From Micromonospora parathelypteridis (lineage in GTDB: Bacteria > Actinomycetota > Actinomycetes > Mycobacteriales > Micromonosporaceae): a stretch of DNA of 64,000 bases. This document shows, piece by piece, positions 55,902 to 64,000 of the stretch. Below the pieces are notes generated by a model, which saw only the letters and a list, made by a program, of their open reading frames with translations, ran no database searches and was not told where the DNA came from. Where the stretch lies: assembly GCF_014201145.1 (NCBI RefSeq), contig NZ_JACHDP010000001.1, forward strand, positions 4,712,001 to 4,776,000. Reading direction: 5' to 3'. The translations under genes and the position numbers were made by a program. Every line of letters begins with the position of its first letter. The stretch's first letter is position 1.

Positions 55902-58900
55902 TCACGGCGGCGTCGTGACCAGGACCGGGCCGGTGTACGGCGAGCTGCCCACGACGTTGAACGAGCGGATCCGGTAGTGGTAGGTCACCCCTCGGGCCAG
56001 TCCCGTGTTGGTGAAGCCGCGACCGGTCACCGTGAAGGTGGCCGCCTCCTGGTCGAACGCCGGGTCCAGCGCCCGCTGCACGATGAACCCGGACCCCGGG
56101 CCGGCAGGTGTGCTCGCCGCCCAGGCGAGGATCACCGTCGCGGTGTCCGGCCCCGGTGCGGTGGCGGTGACGTTCACCCCGCTCGGGGTGTCCGGCGCGG
56201 GTGGAGAGGTCACCGGGGCGACCGTGGACCAGGCCGAGGCGGCGCCCAGGTAGGTGGTCCGTACGCGGTAGTAGTACGTGGTGTCCGGCGCGATCGTGAC
56301 GTCCAGGTGGTTGTCGCCGGCGCCGATCGCAGTGGTGCCCGGGCCGCTGGTGAACGTCGGGTTGGTGGCCCGCTGCACGTCGATTCCGGTGGCGAACGAG
56401 CGGTTCGTCCAGCGCAGCGCCACTCGCAGTGGCGCCGCGGGCGCGAGTGTGGCGACCAGGCCGCTCGGCGCGGCCAGGTGCACCGAGGCGGGCACGCTGT
56501 TCGACCAGGACGAGTAGCTGACCGCGTTCTCCGCCCGGATCCGGTAGTGGTAGGTCACCCCGGGGGTGACGGACGCGTCCGTGTATCGGGTGGCGGCAGC
56601 CGCGACGGTGATCGTGGTGACCTCGCTGAAGGTCGCGTCGGTGGCCCGTTGCAGCAGGTGGCTGGTGGCGGGTGGTCGGCCGCCGTTGCTGGTCCAGGCC
56701 AGCGCGATCGCGGGTAGCGCGGTGGCCGAGCCGGGCACCGGCGTGGCGGTCAGCCCGGTGGGTGCCTTCGGCGCCACTCGCAGCACCAGCGGCCGGGTCA
56801 TCCCGCCGTCGCGGTGCCCGGCGAGTTGGCTGTGCCAGCGATACTCCCAGCCCAGGTTGACCAGTTGGTTGACCACGGTGGCGGGCCGCCCGTCCGCCGG
56901 GCTGATCGGGGTCGACCCGGTCCGGGACCCGGCCGGGCGGCCGGGGTCGAGCAGCCGGACGCTCTCGCCCAACTTGAACGGCAGCACCGGGGCGACCGGG
57001 CGCAGCGCCACGATCACATCCTCCCGGGGGTTGACCCGGACGATCTGCTTCCAGCCCAACTCCGTGCCGTGTGGGAGCCGGAGCGTGCCGTCCCAGCCGA
57101 CCCGGTTGACCACCTGCACGTCGCAGCCGCCGAAATGCAGCGGCTCGGTCTGCCGGACGTTGCCGCTGATCCGCCAGAGCTGGGTGCCGTCGGTCGGAGC
57201 GCCCACCGGCACGGCGAGGTCGGTGGCGAAGACGACCTCGGTGACCGGGTCGGTCGGACCGAGCGGCAGGGTCGTCGGGTTGAGCGGCCCGGCTTGCGGG
57301 TGTCCGACGCCGAGCCGGCCGGCCAGCCGGCCGTGGTCGGGCTCGAAGACCTGCTGTGCGGCCTTGACCGCGATCGGCAGGGTCACCGGGCCGGCGCCGG
57401 CCGTCGGCGTGAACGTCACCGAGGTGGCGTGCACCGGCACCGTCGTCTGCGACGCGGTCCGGGTGCCGAACGCCGGGTCGTACGCCGGCTGCGGCACGAT
57501 CGGCGGGCGTTGGCTGGCGGCGTACGCCAGGGGCAGCCTTTCGCGCAGCCGGTCCAGGTCGTACGGCGGCGCCGGCGCCCCGGTAACCCGGAACTGGAGC
57601 AGGGTGCGGGTGTTCGGGCCGTACCCCGGTTCGGTGGTCGGCGGGCCGCCCTCGGCGGTCCGGTCCGGCGCGTCGGTGTGCTGGTCGTTGCGTGGGTCGA
57701 AGCCGGGCAGCGGAGCCGGGGCGTCGTTGTAGAGGATCAGCGTGCTGCCCGGCGGCACGGCGGAGAAGTCGACAAGTACGTCGGCCCGTTCACCCGGGGC
57801 GAGCAGCAGGGTGTGCCCGTCGACGTTCAGCACCGTCGGGTCGAGCCGGTCGTAGCGGTAGCCGATCGGTCGGCTCGGCAGCACCACCGGGGCGGGCAGC
57901 AGCCCGGCCTCGTTTCCGATCTGGATGAACTCCGGTCCGGCGGCGCGCGGGTCGGGCACACCGCCGTCGCGTCCGTCGGTCGGCCACCCCGTGGGCCGGT
58001 CCGCCGCCCGCACGGCGGGCACCATCGGCACCTCACCGGCGTCGGCGTCGGCGAGTGCCCCGTCGGCCGACCACATGGCGGCGTCGGAGCAGGCGCGGTA
58101 GAGCTGCAGGTTGAGGCTGCGGTCCAGGCAGGCGTTGAGGATCCGGAAGCGGTACGTGCGCGGCCGGACCTCCAGGTACGGGTAGGCGACGCCGTTGACG
58201 AGCGGGGTGTCGCCGTACGCCTCGGGGACCGCGGACGGGTGCGGCACGTCAGGGCTCAACGGCGGCTCGTCCGGCGCGCCCACCGGGTCGTGGTGTGGGT
58301 TCGGGACCCAGCCGTCGGTGTGGGCGCCGTGCAGGGCCGTGTTGCGCGACCAGGGGCCGTAGTCCCACCGGCCGGTGGGGTTGCGTCCGCCGGACCGGTA
58401 CGGGTTCTGCCGTGGCTGGTAGACGTGTGGGTGCCAGAGGCTTCCCCGGGCGCCCCAGCGTTCCCGGTCCCAGGTCGGGTCCTCGGCGGCGAGTTGGGCG
58501 TCGTCCGGCACGAACGTCTTGTCCTCGATCACCAGCGGTAGCTGGTCGGCCGGCAGCACCGTGTCGGCGACGAGCTGGTCCTCGGCCGGGTCGGTGAGCA
58601 GGTAGAGCGCGAGCTGTCCACCGTAGACGGTGAGCCGGGCCAGCCCGAGGGTGTTGTCGTGGAACCACAGCAGCCGGCCGCTCTGCTCGTTCGGGTAGTA
58701 CAGCGTGGTGGCCCCGGCGCCCGGCGCCGGCATGTCCGGCACGTGGGTCACCCCCACCCCGGTCGGGTACGGGGTGATCTCCCCGGATGGAGTTATCCAC
58801 TGCCCCGGGTTGCCGGCGCTGGTCCAGCCGGTCTGCGCCCCGGACAGGTGCAGCACCGCACGGTTCTGCGGGAACGGCGCCGGCCCGTCCAGCGGACCGA

Positions 58901-59516
58901 GGCCGGCGCCCTCGATCGTGTCGTCGACCGGCAGGAACAGCTCACCGGCCCGACCGGTCGGGAGTTGGTTGATGAACTTCACCCGGACCGGTCGGCCCCG
59001 GCGAGCGAGGATCATCGGACCGAGGTGCCAGGGCCGCTCCGGGGGCGCGACGGTGTTGTGTCCCGCCTTGTCGGTGCCCAGGTTGAGCTGCCGGTAGCCG
59101 CGCAGCCGGGTGGCTGGCAGGTCCCGGTGCAGCCGTTGCGCGTACTCCTGCACGCCGATCTCGTAGTAGTCGCAGCCCGGATAGCTGATCGTGTCCGGCG
59201 TTGCCACCGGCAGGTGGCCGCCGAGGTCGGTGCGGCCCTGCTGGCCCGGTGTGGGCAACGGGTCGACGAACTTGCGCAGCCCGGTCCCGGGCACCACCAG
59301 CCCGGAGCCGTCGCGCGTTGGGCGAGGGCTGTGTGCGAAGTTCGGCACGGGGCCGAAGCAGCGGGGCACCACGGCCGGGTCCAGGCTCGGCGCCGGGGCG
59401 CTCTCCTCGGCGGTACGCGCGGCCGGCACGGACGCCGTCCGGCCGTTGGCGCGGCCGTTGGTGACGCGGGTGGTCCGCGCGAAGAAGGTGGAGCGGAGTC
59501 TGCGGAACATCGCCAT
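55902..59516 (-). CDS. Multicopper-oxidase-like protein with three FN3 domains; copper sites degenerate
   Basis: The 1204-residue protein has a CotA-like array of cupredoxin domains (about 110-915) and three fibronectin type III domains (about 918-1010, 1013-1103, 1108-1204). The copper motifs have changed: HLS (223-225) for HxH, WFHDN (284-288) for WxHDH, LHFGG (793-797) for HPxHxH, and WHSQLAGHRDGGM (894-906) for HCHxxxHExxxM. In each the first His survives and its pair is lost, and the type 1 Cys is Ser896. No clear signal peptide. FN3 domains suggest carbohydrate or surface binding. Start at 59516, after GGGGAG. Confidence 0.8.
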   Translation of the reverse strand: MAMFRRLRSTFFARTTRVTNGRANGRTASVPAARTAEESAPAPSLDPAVVPRCFGPVPNFAHSPRPTRDGSGLVVPGTGLRKFVDPLPTPGQQGRTDLGGHLPVATPDTISYPGCDYYEIGVQEYAQRLHRDLPATRLRGYRQLNLGTDKAGHNTVAPPERPWHLGPMILARRGRPVRVKFINQLPTGRAGELFLPVDDTIEGAGLGPLDGPAPFPQNRAVLHLSGAQTGWTSAGNPGQWITPSGEITPYPTGVGVTHVPDMPAPGAGATTLYYPNEQSGRLLWFHDNTLGLARLTVYGGQLALYLLTDPAEDQLVADTVLPADQLPLVIEDKTFVPDDAQLAAEDPTWDRERWGARGSLWHPHVYQPRQNPYRSGGRNPTGRWDYGPWSRNTALHGAHTDGWVPNPHHDPVGAPDEPPLSPDVPHPSAVPEAYGDTPLVNGVAYPYLEVRPRTYRFRILNACLDRSLNLQLYRACSDAAMWSADGALADADAGEVPMVPAVRAADRPTGWPTDGRDGGVPDPRAAGPEFIQIGNEAGLLPAPVVLPSRPIGYRYDRLDPTVLNVDGHTLLLAPGERADVLVDFSAVPPGSTLILYNDAPAPLPGFDPRNDQHTDAPDRTAEGGPPTTEPGYGPNTRTLLQFRVTGAPAPPYDLDRLRERLPLAYAASQRPPIVPQPAYDPAFGTRTASQTTVPVHATSVTFTPTAGAGPVTLPIAVKAAQQVFEPDHGRLAGRLGVGHPQAGPLNPTTLPLGPTDPVTEVVFATDLAVPVGAPTDGTQLWRISGNVRQTEPLHFGGCDVQVVNRVGWDGTLRLPHGTELGWKQIVRVNPREDVIVALRPVAPVLPFKLGESVRLLDPGRPAGSRTGSTPISPADGRPATVVNQLVNLGWEYRWHSQLAGHRDGGMTRPLVLRVAPKAPTGLTATPVPGSATALPAIALAWTSNGGRPPATSHLLQRATDATFSEVTTITVAAAATRYTDASVTPGVTYHYRIRAENAVSYSSWSNSVPASVHLAAPSGLVATLAPAAPLRVALRWTNRSFATGIDVQRATNPTFTSGPGTTAIGAGDNHLDVTIAPDTTYYYRVRTTYLGAASAWSTVAPVTSPPAPDTPSGVNVTATAPGPDTATVILAWAASTPAGPGSGFIVQRALDPAFDQEAATFTVTGRGFTNTGLARGVTYHYRIRSFNVVGSSPYTGPVLVTTPP

Positions 59517-59682
59517 GACTCTCCCCGGGCCGGGGCGCGAGGCCCGCCACCCCGGCGTGGTGGACCTCGGCGCTCTGCTGACGATCGGTGAGCACTCAAC
59601 CGCAGCATGCGACTCCGGCGGCCAGATAGGAATTACCCAATCGTCCGTATCTGGGATGGCCTCGGCGCGACGGGCGCCCTGG

Positions 59683-60492
59683 TCAGCCGGTTATCGGCGG
59701 GCCCGGGTGCTCGGGCTGGCAGACCGGGCACCAGTAGGTGACCCGCTCGCCCAGCTCCTCCTTGCGGATCGCGGTGCCGCAGCGGCGGCAGGGCTGGGCG
59801 CGGCGGCCGTACACGTAGCTGGTCTGCCCCCGGTGCAGCGAGCCGGTGCTGCTCTGTGTCCACCGACCACGGTTGGCGGCGAGCAGCCGCTGCGCCAGGG
59901 CGACCAGGCCGGGCAGGTCGGGCACCGCGCCGACCGGCGTCCACGGCGACACGCCGCGCAGGAACAGCACCTCGCACTTGTAGAGGTTGCCCACCCCGGC
60001 AAGGTTGCGTTGGTCGAGCAGCGCCTCGCCGATGGTCTGCTCCGGGTGGTCGGCGAGTCGGCGGACCGCCTCGGCCGGGTCCCAGTCCGGGCCGAGCAGA
60101 TCGGGGCCGAGGTGCCCGACCTGCTCGTTCTCCTCCGCGGTCGGCGCCAGGGTCATCTCGTGCAGGTGATAGCCGACGGCGACTGCGCCGGGGCTGCGCA
60201 GCACCACCCGGATCAGGTGCGCGGGCCGGCCCGTCCAGCGTTCCCCCGGGGCGTACGCCCGCCAGGCGCCGTCCATCCTCAGGTGCGAGTGCAGGGTCCA
60301 GTGCGTCTTGTCCGGGGCGCTGAGGCGCAGCAGCAGGTGCTTGCCCCGGCTGGCCGACTCACGGACGGTCCAGCCGGTGAGATCCGTGGTCGCGAGCTGC
60401 GGCACCCGGAAGTCACTGCTGGTGATCCGCGCGCCGGCCAGCGCGCGGTGCAGCACACGCGCGGTGTTCCAGACGGTGTCGCCTTCGGGCAC
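59683..60492 (-). CDS. nei2: Fpg/Nei family DNA glycosylase (endonuclease VIII type)
   Basis: Excises oxidised bases and nicks the abasic site. The 269-residue protein starts MPEGDTV: after Met removal Pro2 is the nucleophile and Glu3 the acid. It has the helix-two-turn-helix region EALLDQRNLAGVGNLYKCEV (about 156-175) and a C-terminal zinc finger with Cys235, Cys238, Cys255 and Cys258 containing the Arg of the hairpin. The GTG start follows GGGAGG. It matches the actinobacterial Nei2 type rather than MutM. Confidence 0.93.
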   Translation of the reverse strand: MPEGDTVWNTARVLHRALAGARITSSDFRVPQLATTDLTGWTVRESASRGKHLLLRLSAPDKTHWTLHSHLRMDGAWRAYAPGERWTGRPAHLIRVVLRSPGAVAVGYHLHEMTLAPTAEENEQVGHLGPDLLGPDWDPAEAVRRLADHPEQTIGEALLDQRNLAGVGNLYKCEVLFLRGVSPWTPVGAVPDLPGLVALAQRLLAANRGRWTQSSTGSLHRGQTSYVYGRRAQPCRRCGTAIRKEELGERVTYWCPVCQPEHPGPPITG

Positions 60493-60520
60493 CCCGCCAT
60501 CCTCCCTCTTTCGAGCGGGA

Positions 60521-60574
60521 TTCGCATGTGTCGCTATTTGTACACAGGTTCCTCATGATCTCCCGACATGCGAA
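60521..60574. promoter_or_regulatory. Dyad upstream of the secreted SH3-like gene
   Basis: TTCGCATGT (60521-60529) and ACATGCGAA (60566-60574) are perfect inverted 9-mers with a 36-nt spacer that is the most AT-rich stretch nearby (CGCTATTTGTACACAGG). The promoter probably lies within, flanked by two regulator half-sites. It sits in the divergent gap with nei2. Confidence 0.5.
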
Positions 60575-60601
60575 GGTCAGGGGGTTCTGAGGAGAATATC
60601 C

Positions 60602-61891
60602 ATGACACGACCTCGTTGTCGTTTCCCATCCGTCGCCCTCGTCGGCGCTCTCTCCCTGGCACTCACCGCGGCGCTCCTGCCCACCGTGGGCGACGTCTCG
60701 GCCAACGCCGCCGCTGGCGGCCCGATCACCCTCGGCGCAGTCGGCGGTCCGATCACCCTCGCCGCCGCCCCGGGCGCCGAACGGTGGAACATCGACCTGT
60801 CCGTCGTCGACCGCGACGACGTCAACGTCCGGCGCACCGCCAGCGGGCTTCGACTGCGGGCGTCCCGTCCCGCCGGGCGCAGCGCGCACAGCCCACACAG
60901 CGCGGTCGCCGAGGGGATGCTCCTGAGCGCATCCCGCACCCTCGCCCGGCCGGCCACCCGCGTCCGTGCCCAGATCACCGCCTCGGTCCCCGCGGGCACC
61001 ACCGTGGAGGCGCAGGTTCGCGGGTGGCGGGCCGCCGGCTGGACGGAGTGGCGGGCCGCCACCACCGGCGCGGTCTTCGACCGACCGGTCACCCGGGTGC
61101 AGACCCGGGTGGTGCTGACCGCGCCCAGGGGCGGCGCCACCGCGACGGTACGCGGCGTGCAGCTCACCGCAGACGCGGCCGCCGCCGTCTCCGCCGCCAC
61201 GCCCGGTCGCACCTACCGGGTGTACGCCACCCGCATCGGGTTGGTCGGCGAACTGACCGCCAACGGTCGAACCGTCCAACCCCGGGACCACTTCGTGGCG
61301 CTGCCGTCGCGGCGCGGCCTGTCCCCACTCAACACCGGCGACTACACCGTGCGGGTCTGCACGACCAGCGGCTCCCGCTGCGAGTACGCCCCGGTCTGGG
61401 ACGTCGGGCCGTGGAACACCCGCGACGACTACTGGAACCTCTCCTCGGTCCGGGAGAACTGGAAGGACCTGCCGCAGGGCCGGCCCGAGGCGCAGGCCGC
61501 GTACCAGTCGGGCTACAACGGCGGGCGTGACCAGTTCGGGCGTACCGTGCTCAACCCGGCGGGCATCGACCTGGCCGACGGCACCTTCTGGGACGGCCTG
61601 CGGTTGACCACGAACGCCTGGGTGGACGTCGCCTACCTGTGGACCGGGGGCGGGCCGCGCGGCGTGGTCGGTGACGGACCGCTCAACATTCGCGCCGGGG
61701 CCAGCACGTCGTACGCGATCCGTGGTCTCGCCGCCCGGTTGGCCCACGTGCCGATCCAGTGCTACGTCATCGGCCAGTCGGTGGCCGGTCCCTACCGCAC
61801 CACCACCCGCTGGAACCGCCTGGCCACCGGGCAGTACGTCAGCCACGCGTACATCTCAAGCGTGTACGGCGGCAGCGTGCCCGTCTGCTGA
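60602..61891 (+). CDS. Secreted protein with C-terminal SH3-like domain, function unknown
   Basis: The 429-residue protein starts with a Sec signal (basic MTRPRCRFPS, hydrophobic VALVGALSLALTAALLPTV, cut near residue 36). A beta-rich domain with two repeated Trp-containing strands (VRGWRAAGWTEWRAATTG) covers about 60-195. A central block, TYRVYATRIGLVGELTANGR to VWDVGPWNTRDDYWN, holds two Cys likely to pair. An SH3-like C-terminal domain has GDGPLNIRAGAS and a final Cys. The plan suggests cell-wall binding. No catalytic motif is recognised. GAGGAG precedes the ATG. Confidence 0.75.
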   Translation: MTRPRCRFPSVALVGALSLALTAALLPTVGDVSANAAAGGPITLGAVGGPITLAAAPGAERWNIDLSVVDRDDVNVRRTASGLRLRASRPAGRSAHSPHSAVAEGMLLSASRTLARPATRVRAQITASVPAGTTVEAQVRGWRAAGWTEWRAATTGAVFDRPVTRVQTRVVLTAPRGGATATVRGVQLTADAAAAVSAATPGRTYRVYATRIGLVGELTANGRTVQPRDHFVALPSRRGLSPLNTGDYTVRVCTTSGSRCEYAPVWDVGPWNTRDDYWNLSSVRENWKDLPQGRPEAQAAYQSGYNGGRDQFGRTVLNPAGIDLADGTFWDGLRLTTNAWVDVAYLWTGGGPRGVVGDGPLNIRAGASTSYAIRGLAARLAHVPIQCYVIGQSVAGPYRTTTRWNRLATGQYVSHAYISSVYGGSVPVC

Positions 61892-61896
61892 GCCAC

Positions 61897-61940
61897 GCTC
61901 GCCCGACGGGCGCCGATCAGGGGCGCTCGTCGGGGCGAGC
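61897..61940. terminator. Bidirectional terminator between the SH3-like and CPCC genes
   Basis: GCTCGCCC-GACGGGCGCC can pair with GGGGCGCTCGTCGGGGCGAGC, with small bulges, around GATCA. The right arm is part of the CPCC gene's last codons, so the terminator and coding sequence overlap. Confidence 0.6.
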
Positions 61941-62159
61941 CGGGCGCACCATGTCCTGGTAACGAGGGTGGCTGGCACCGTAGACGGCGTAGTTGAGTCG
62001 GGCGTGCGAGAGGCTCAGGTCGCCGTTGGGGCCGCCTCGGACCGCGTCCGCGTCGGCGTCGGTCTGGCCATCATCGGTCCAGAAACAGACCGGGCAGGTC
62101 CCCCCGCCGGTCCGGGATGCACAGCAGGGACAACCCACGGGAACCACTTGTTCACCCAC
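61917..62159 (-). CDS. Cysteine-rich CPCC-domain protein
   Basis: An 80-residue protein with the CPCC family signature: VGCPCCASR (Cys10, 12, 13), GTCPVCFWTDDGQTD (second Cys pair), DADAVRGGPNGDLSLSHARL and NYAVYGASHPRY. The four Cys probably bind one zinc. The role of this small bacterial domain is unknown. The GTG at 62159 is the best of several in-frame starts; AATGCT lies 6 nt before it. It converges on the SH3-like gene and shares a short gap with the gene upstream. Confidence 0.8.
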   Translation of the reverse strand: MGEQVVPVGCPCCASRTGGGTCPVCFWTDDGQTDADADAVRGGPNGDLSLSHARLNYAVYGASHPRYQDMVRPARPDERP

Positions 62160-62184
62160 CGGGGCAGCATTCCACAGTCGAATA

Positions 62185-62985
62185 TCAGCCGGATACCCGC
62201 AGGAGGTCCCCGGGAGCCACCCGGAGGACGTCCACCGCCCGCCCGCCGTTGACCGCGACCGCGACCAGATCGGCCGAGTCGACGTACACCACCAGGCCAT
62301 CGTCCGGGGCGTCGCCGAAGGTCCGTCCCCGTACGGCCGGCCGGGCCGGCGTCGAATCCGGCGGACCGACCCGCAGCGCCGCCGGGAGCGGGTCGAGCAG
62401 GTGCGCCGGTGCGGCCAACTGGACGTTGCCGAAATGGTCCACGGTCGACACCTCGGCGGTGAAACCGTGCGCGTCCGAGGTCAGCGTCGGTGACGGCAGC
62501 CGGACCAGACCGGCCGGGTCGACCGGCGGTCCCGCCTCGCCCAGTGGTGCGCCGAGCGCCAGCCGGGCCGCGACCGGTGCGAAGACATCCCGGCCGTGGA
62601 AGGTGCCGGACACCCGGTCGGCCAGCCAGCGCGGGTCGGTCAACTCTACGGCGGCGGTCACCCCGCCGAGCGCGGCCGCGGCGTCCGGCAGCAGCCCGTT
62701 GTCCGGACCGACCAGCAGCCCACCCGGGGTGGCCAGCGCGACGCCCCGCCGGGCCGTGCCCACCCCCGGATCGACCACCGCCATGTGCACAACCGCCGGC
62801 AGGTACGGCACCGTCTGCGCCAGCACCGCGGCGCCCCGCCGCACGTCCATCGGTGGCACCAGATGGGTCACGTCGATGACCCGGGCCGCCGGCGCGATCC
62901 GGGCGATCACCCCGTGGCAGGCGGCCACGAAACCGTCGGTGAGGCCGTAGTCGGTGGTCAGCGAGATCCAGGGCGTGACGGACAT
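62185..62985 (-). CDS. S-adenosyl-L-methionine hydrolase (adenosine-forming; DUF62/SAM hydroxide adenosyltransferase)
   Basis: The 266-residue enzyme splits S-adenosylmethionine into adenosine and methionine using a water-derived hydroxide. It has WISLTTDYGLTDGFVAACHG (catalytic Asp near residue 12), VIDVTHLVPPMDVRRGAAVL, VVDPGVGTARRGVAL with the Asp-Arg-His triad region, LLVGPDNGLL and VDHFGNVQL near the C terminus. Related fluorinases and chlorinases make C-F or C-Cl bonds, but the chlorinase/fluorinase insertion loop is not evident. It starts 9 bp after the leftward GNAT gene. Confidence 0.93.
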   Translation of the reverse strand: MSVTPWISLTTDYGLTDGFVAACHGVIARIAPAARVIDVTHLVPPMDVRRGAAVLAQTVPYLPAVVHMAVVDPGVGTARRGVALATPGGLLVGPDNGLLPDAAAALGGVTAAVELTDPRWLADRVSGTFHGRDVFAPVAARLALGAPLGEAGPPVDPAGLVRLPSPTLTSDAHGFTAEVSTVDHFGNVQLAAPAHLLDPLPAALRVGPPDSTPARPAVRGRTFGDAPDDGLVVYVDSADLVAVAVNGGRAVDVLRVAPGDLLRVSG

Positions 62986-62991
62986 GCCGGC

Positions 62992-62997
62992 AGGCTA
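62992..62997 (-). promoter_or_regulatory. -10 hexamer overlapping the stop codon of the upstream GNAT gene
   Basis: TAGCCT on the minus strand lies 6 nt before the SAM hydrolase ATG. Its first three bases are the TAG stop codon of the GNAT gene. Confidence 0.45.
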
Positions 62998-63489
62998 ACC
63001 CTCGGCAACAGTGCTTCGTTCCAGGACGAGCTCGTCGTGCAGCGGGATCCCGTCCTCGCCCACCAGCGGGATCTCCGGCTTGAGCAGTCGGGCCCGGTCA
63101 ACCGCGCCCCGGTCCACGTCGACCAACCGCATTCCGCGCCGCTGGTAGAACCGCAGTGCCCGTAGGTTGTCGTTCGAAGTGATCAGCCACACCCGGGCCA
63201 GTCCGGCTGCGGCTGCGGTCGATGTCGCCGCCGCCAGCAGTGCCGTGCCGACGCCACCGCCGGGCTGGGACGCGACCAGGCTCACCACCTCCAGGCCGCC
63301 CTCGTCGACCCGGTAGGCCAGCGCGCCGACCACCGTCTCGCCGTCGACTGCCACCAGTGTCGGCAGGGTACGCAGGTCATAACGGGTGTCGTGGGCGATC
63401 ACGTAGGGACCGCCCCACTCGCGTTCGTGCAGTGCGTCGATCGCCGTCCGCTCGGCGGGTCGGGCCCCCCGTACCTCGAACCCACCCAC
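62995..63489 (-). CDS. GNAT family N-acetyltransferase
   Basis: The 164-residue acetyltransferase begins VGGFEVRGARPAERTAIDAL, then EREWGGPYVIAHDTRYDLRT, the core LEVVSLVASQPGGGVGTALL as acetyl-CoA loop and SNDNLRALRFYQRRGMRLVD. The substrate is unknown. The GTG at 63489 has GGAGG 7 nt upstream; the much longer reading frame upstream is low-complexity and rejected. It ends in TAG, which forms part of the next gene's -10. Confidence 0.85.
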   Translation of the reverse strand: MGGFEVRGARPAERTAIDALHEREWGGPYVIAHDTRYDLRTLPTLVAVDGETVVGALAYRVDEGGLEVVSLVASQPGGGVGTALLAAATSTAAAAGLARVWLITSNDNLRALRFYQRRGMRLVDVDRGAVDRARLLKPEIPLVGEDGIPLHDELVLERSTVAEG

Positions 63490-63634
63490 GTCCCGGCCTC
63501 CGATCGTTGCCGCTTCTGCTCTGCCCGCCGGAGAGAGTAGTCGTGTCGTGCGGTCGACCGGCGGAAGGCGGATATGGGACAGCGCGGTGACCGGCCAGCC
63601 CTTCCCGCCGCCGGACGCCGTTGGGCAGACTGCC

Positions 63635-64000
63635 ATGGTGACAGTTCGGAGCCTGCCCGCCGTCGGAGTCCTGCTGGCCGCCGTCGCGCTCGCGGCCGGC
63701 TGCGGCAGTGCCGACACCGGCCGACCGAAGGCGGTCCCATCCGACTCACCCGTGTCGGCTCCGGCGGCCACCGGTCTCCCGAGCGCGCCGACACCCTCGC
63801 CGATTTCGCCCACCGCGGGCGGCGCGGCCTCCCCGCCCGTGCCGGCTCCGTCCTCCGCCGAGGCGCAGGGACCCACGCAGCGACGGCCGGCCACCCCACC
63901 GCCGGTGGTGCTGCCGAAACGTCCGGCCGGGGCGCCCGGGGCGAAGCAGGTCGTCGACGCGTTCAAGGCGGCCGGCCTGAAGGTGCCGCACCCGAAGGAC
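63635..64000 (+). CDS. Lipoprotein, N-terminal part (runs off the window)
   Basis: 122 codons are visible. A signal of basic MVTVRSLPAVG, a hydrophobic core and lipobox LAAGC (Cys near residue 22) starts the protein. About 70 residues of Pro/Ser/Ala-rich linker follow, then the beginning of a folded part: PGAKQVVDAFKAAGLKVPHPK. That last stretch resembles the start of PASTA-like or small actinobacterial lipoprotein domains. GTG at 63638 is an alternative start. The rest lies beyond position 64000. Confidence 0.75.
   Translation, partial: MVTVRSLPAVGVLLAAVALAAGCGSADTGRPKAVPSDSPVSAPAATGLPSAPTPSPISPTAGGAASPPVPAPSSAEAQGPTQRRPATPPPVVLPKRPAGAPGAKQVVDAFKAAGLKVPHPKD

Noticed and set aside
62185..62985. 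Fluorinase or chlorinase for natural-product halogenation
   Set aside because: The sequence fits the common SAM hydrolase branch. The extra loop of fluorinases is not evident and no halometabolite genes are nearby.
62995..63966. A 323-residue version of the last GNAT protein
   Set aside because: The first 159 residues are low-complexity antisense of the lipoprotein gene. A GTG at 63489 with GGAGG gives a normal-length GNAT protein.

Overview
This window is chromosomal DNA of a very GC-rich actinobacterium, most likely a Micromonosporaceae member (Micromonospora or a close relative). The evidence is the GC-rich third codon positions, frequent GTG starts and GTGA start/stop overlaps, a very long Gly-rich IF-2 linker, and the order map ... 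rimP-nusA-ylxR-infB-DUF503-rbfA-nrnA-dinF ... truB-ribF-rpsO-pnp-M16 peptidase-dapB ... thyX-dapA-rnj ... ftsK ... rimO-pgsA-cinA-clgR-pspA. That order recalls the corresponding stretch of Mycobacterium tuberculosis (from memory), interrupted here by accessory blocks. I found no tRNA, rRNA, CRISPR array, prophage or insertion sequence.

Layout. 0-8.3 kb: end of a STAS-domain gene, map with an overlapping VIT1/CCC1-type gene, then leftward genes: a nucleotidyltransferase, an F420-type oxidoreductase, a PadR-controlled ABC exporter (PadR, ATPase, 931-aa FtsX-type permease) and two ferritin-like DUF4439 genes. 8.4-25.7 kb: the translation and RNA block, from rimP to dapB. 25.7-37.5 kb: accessory region with three GNAT acetyltransferases, a divergent sugar module (amylo-alpha-1,6-glucosidase-like enzyme against LacI regulator, binding protein and two permeases, with no ATPase gene), a GT87 mannosyltransferase, an AlkX/YcaQ-type DNA glycosylase and a DUF2752 protein. 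37.7-46.4 kb: thyX, dapA, rnj, a short LPXTG protein, two YbjN genes and ftsK. 46.4-52.6 kb: a guanidinium exporter of the SMR family behind what reads as a guanidine-III riboswitch, an ornithine cyclodeaminase homologue, a DUF2207-like membrane protein, rimO and pgsA. 52.7-55.9 kb: cinA and the envelope-stress module clgR-pspA-pspM-like. 55.9-64 kb: a multicopper-oxidase-like FN3 protein with degenerate copper sites, nei2, a secreted SH3-like protein, a CPCC zinc-ribbon protein, an S-adenosyl-L-methionine hydrolase, a GNAT and the start of a lipoprotein.

Regulation. At least a dozen genes have a TANNNT -10 hexamer only 6-8 nt before the start codon, so many transcripts here are probably leaderless. 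Two of those hexamers overlap the stop codon of the preceding gene. The padR operator lies on its own -10. A pair of LacI-type operators lies between the two halves of the sugar module. Four gene ends share a composite layout: a C-rich, G-poor tract followed by a long inverted repeat. Three of the four carry a GATCATG or CGATCTTGC core. These are the best candidates in the window for an undescribed element, possibly a Rho-loading tract plus a barrier hairpin.

Limits. Functions come from reading motifs by eye. No database search, folding program or genome-wide comparison was run. Start codons were chosen from ribosome binding sites, overlaps and -10 spacing.
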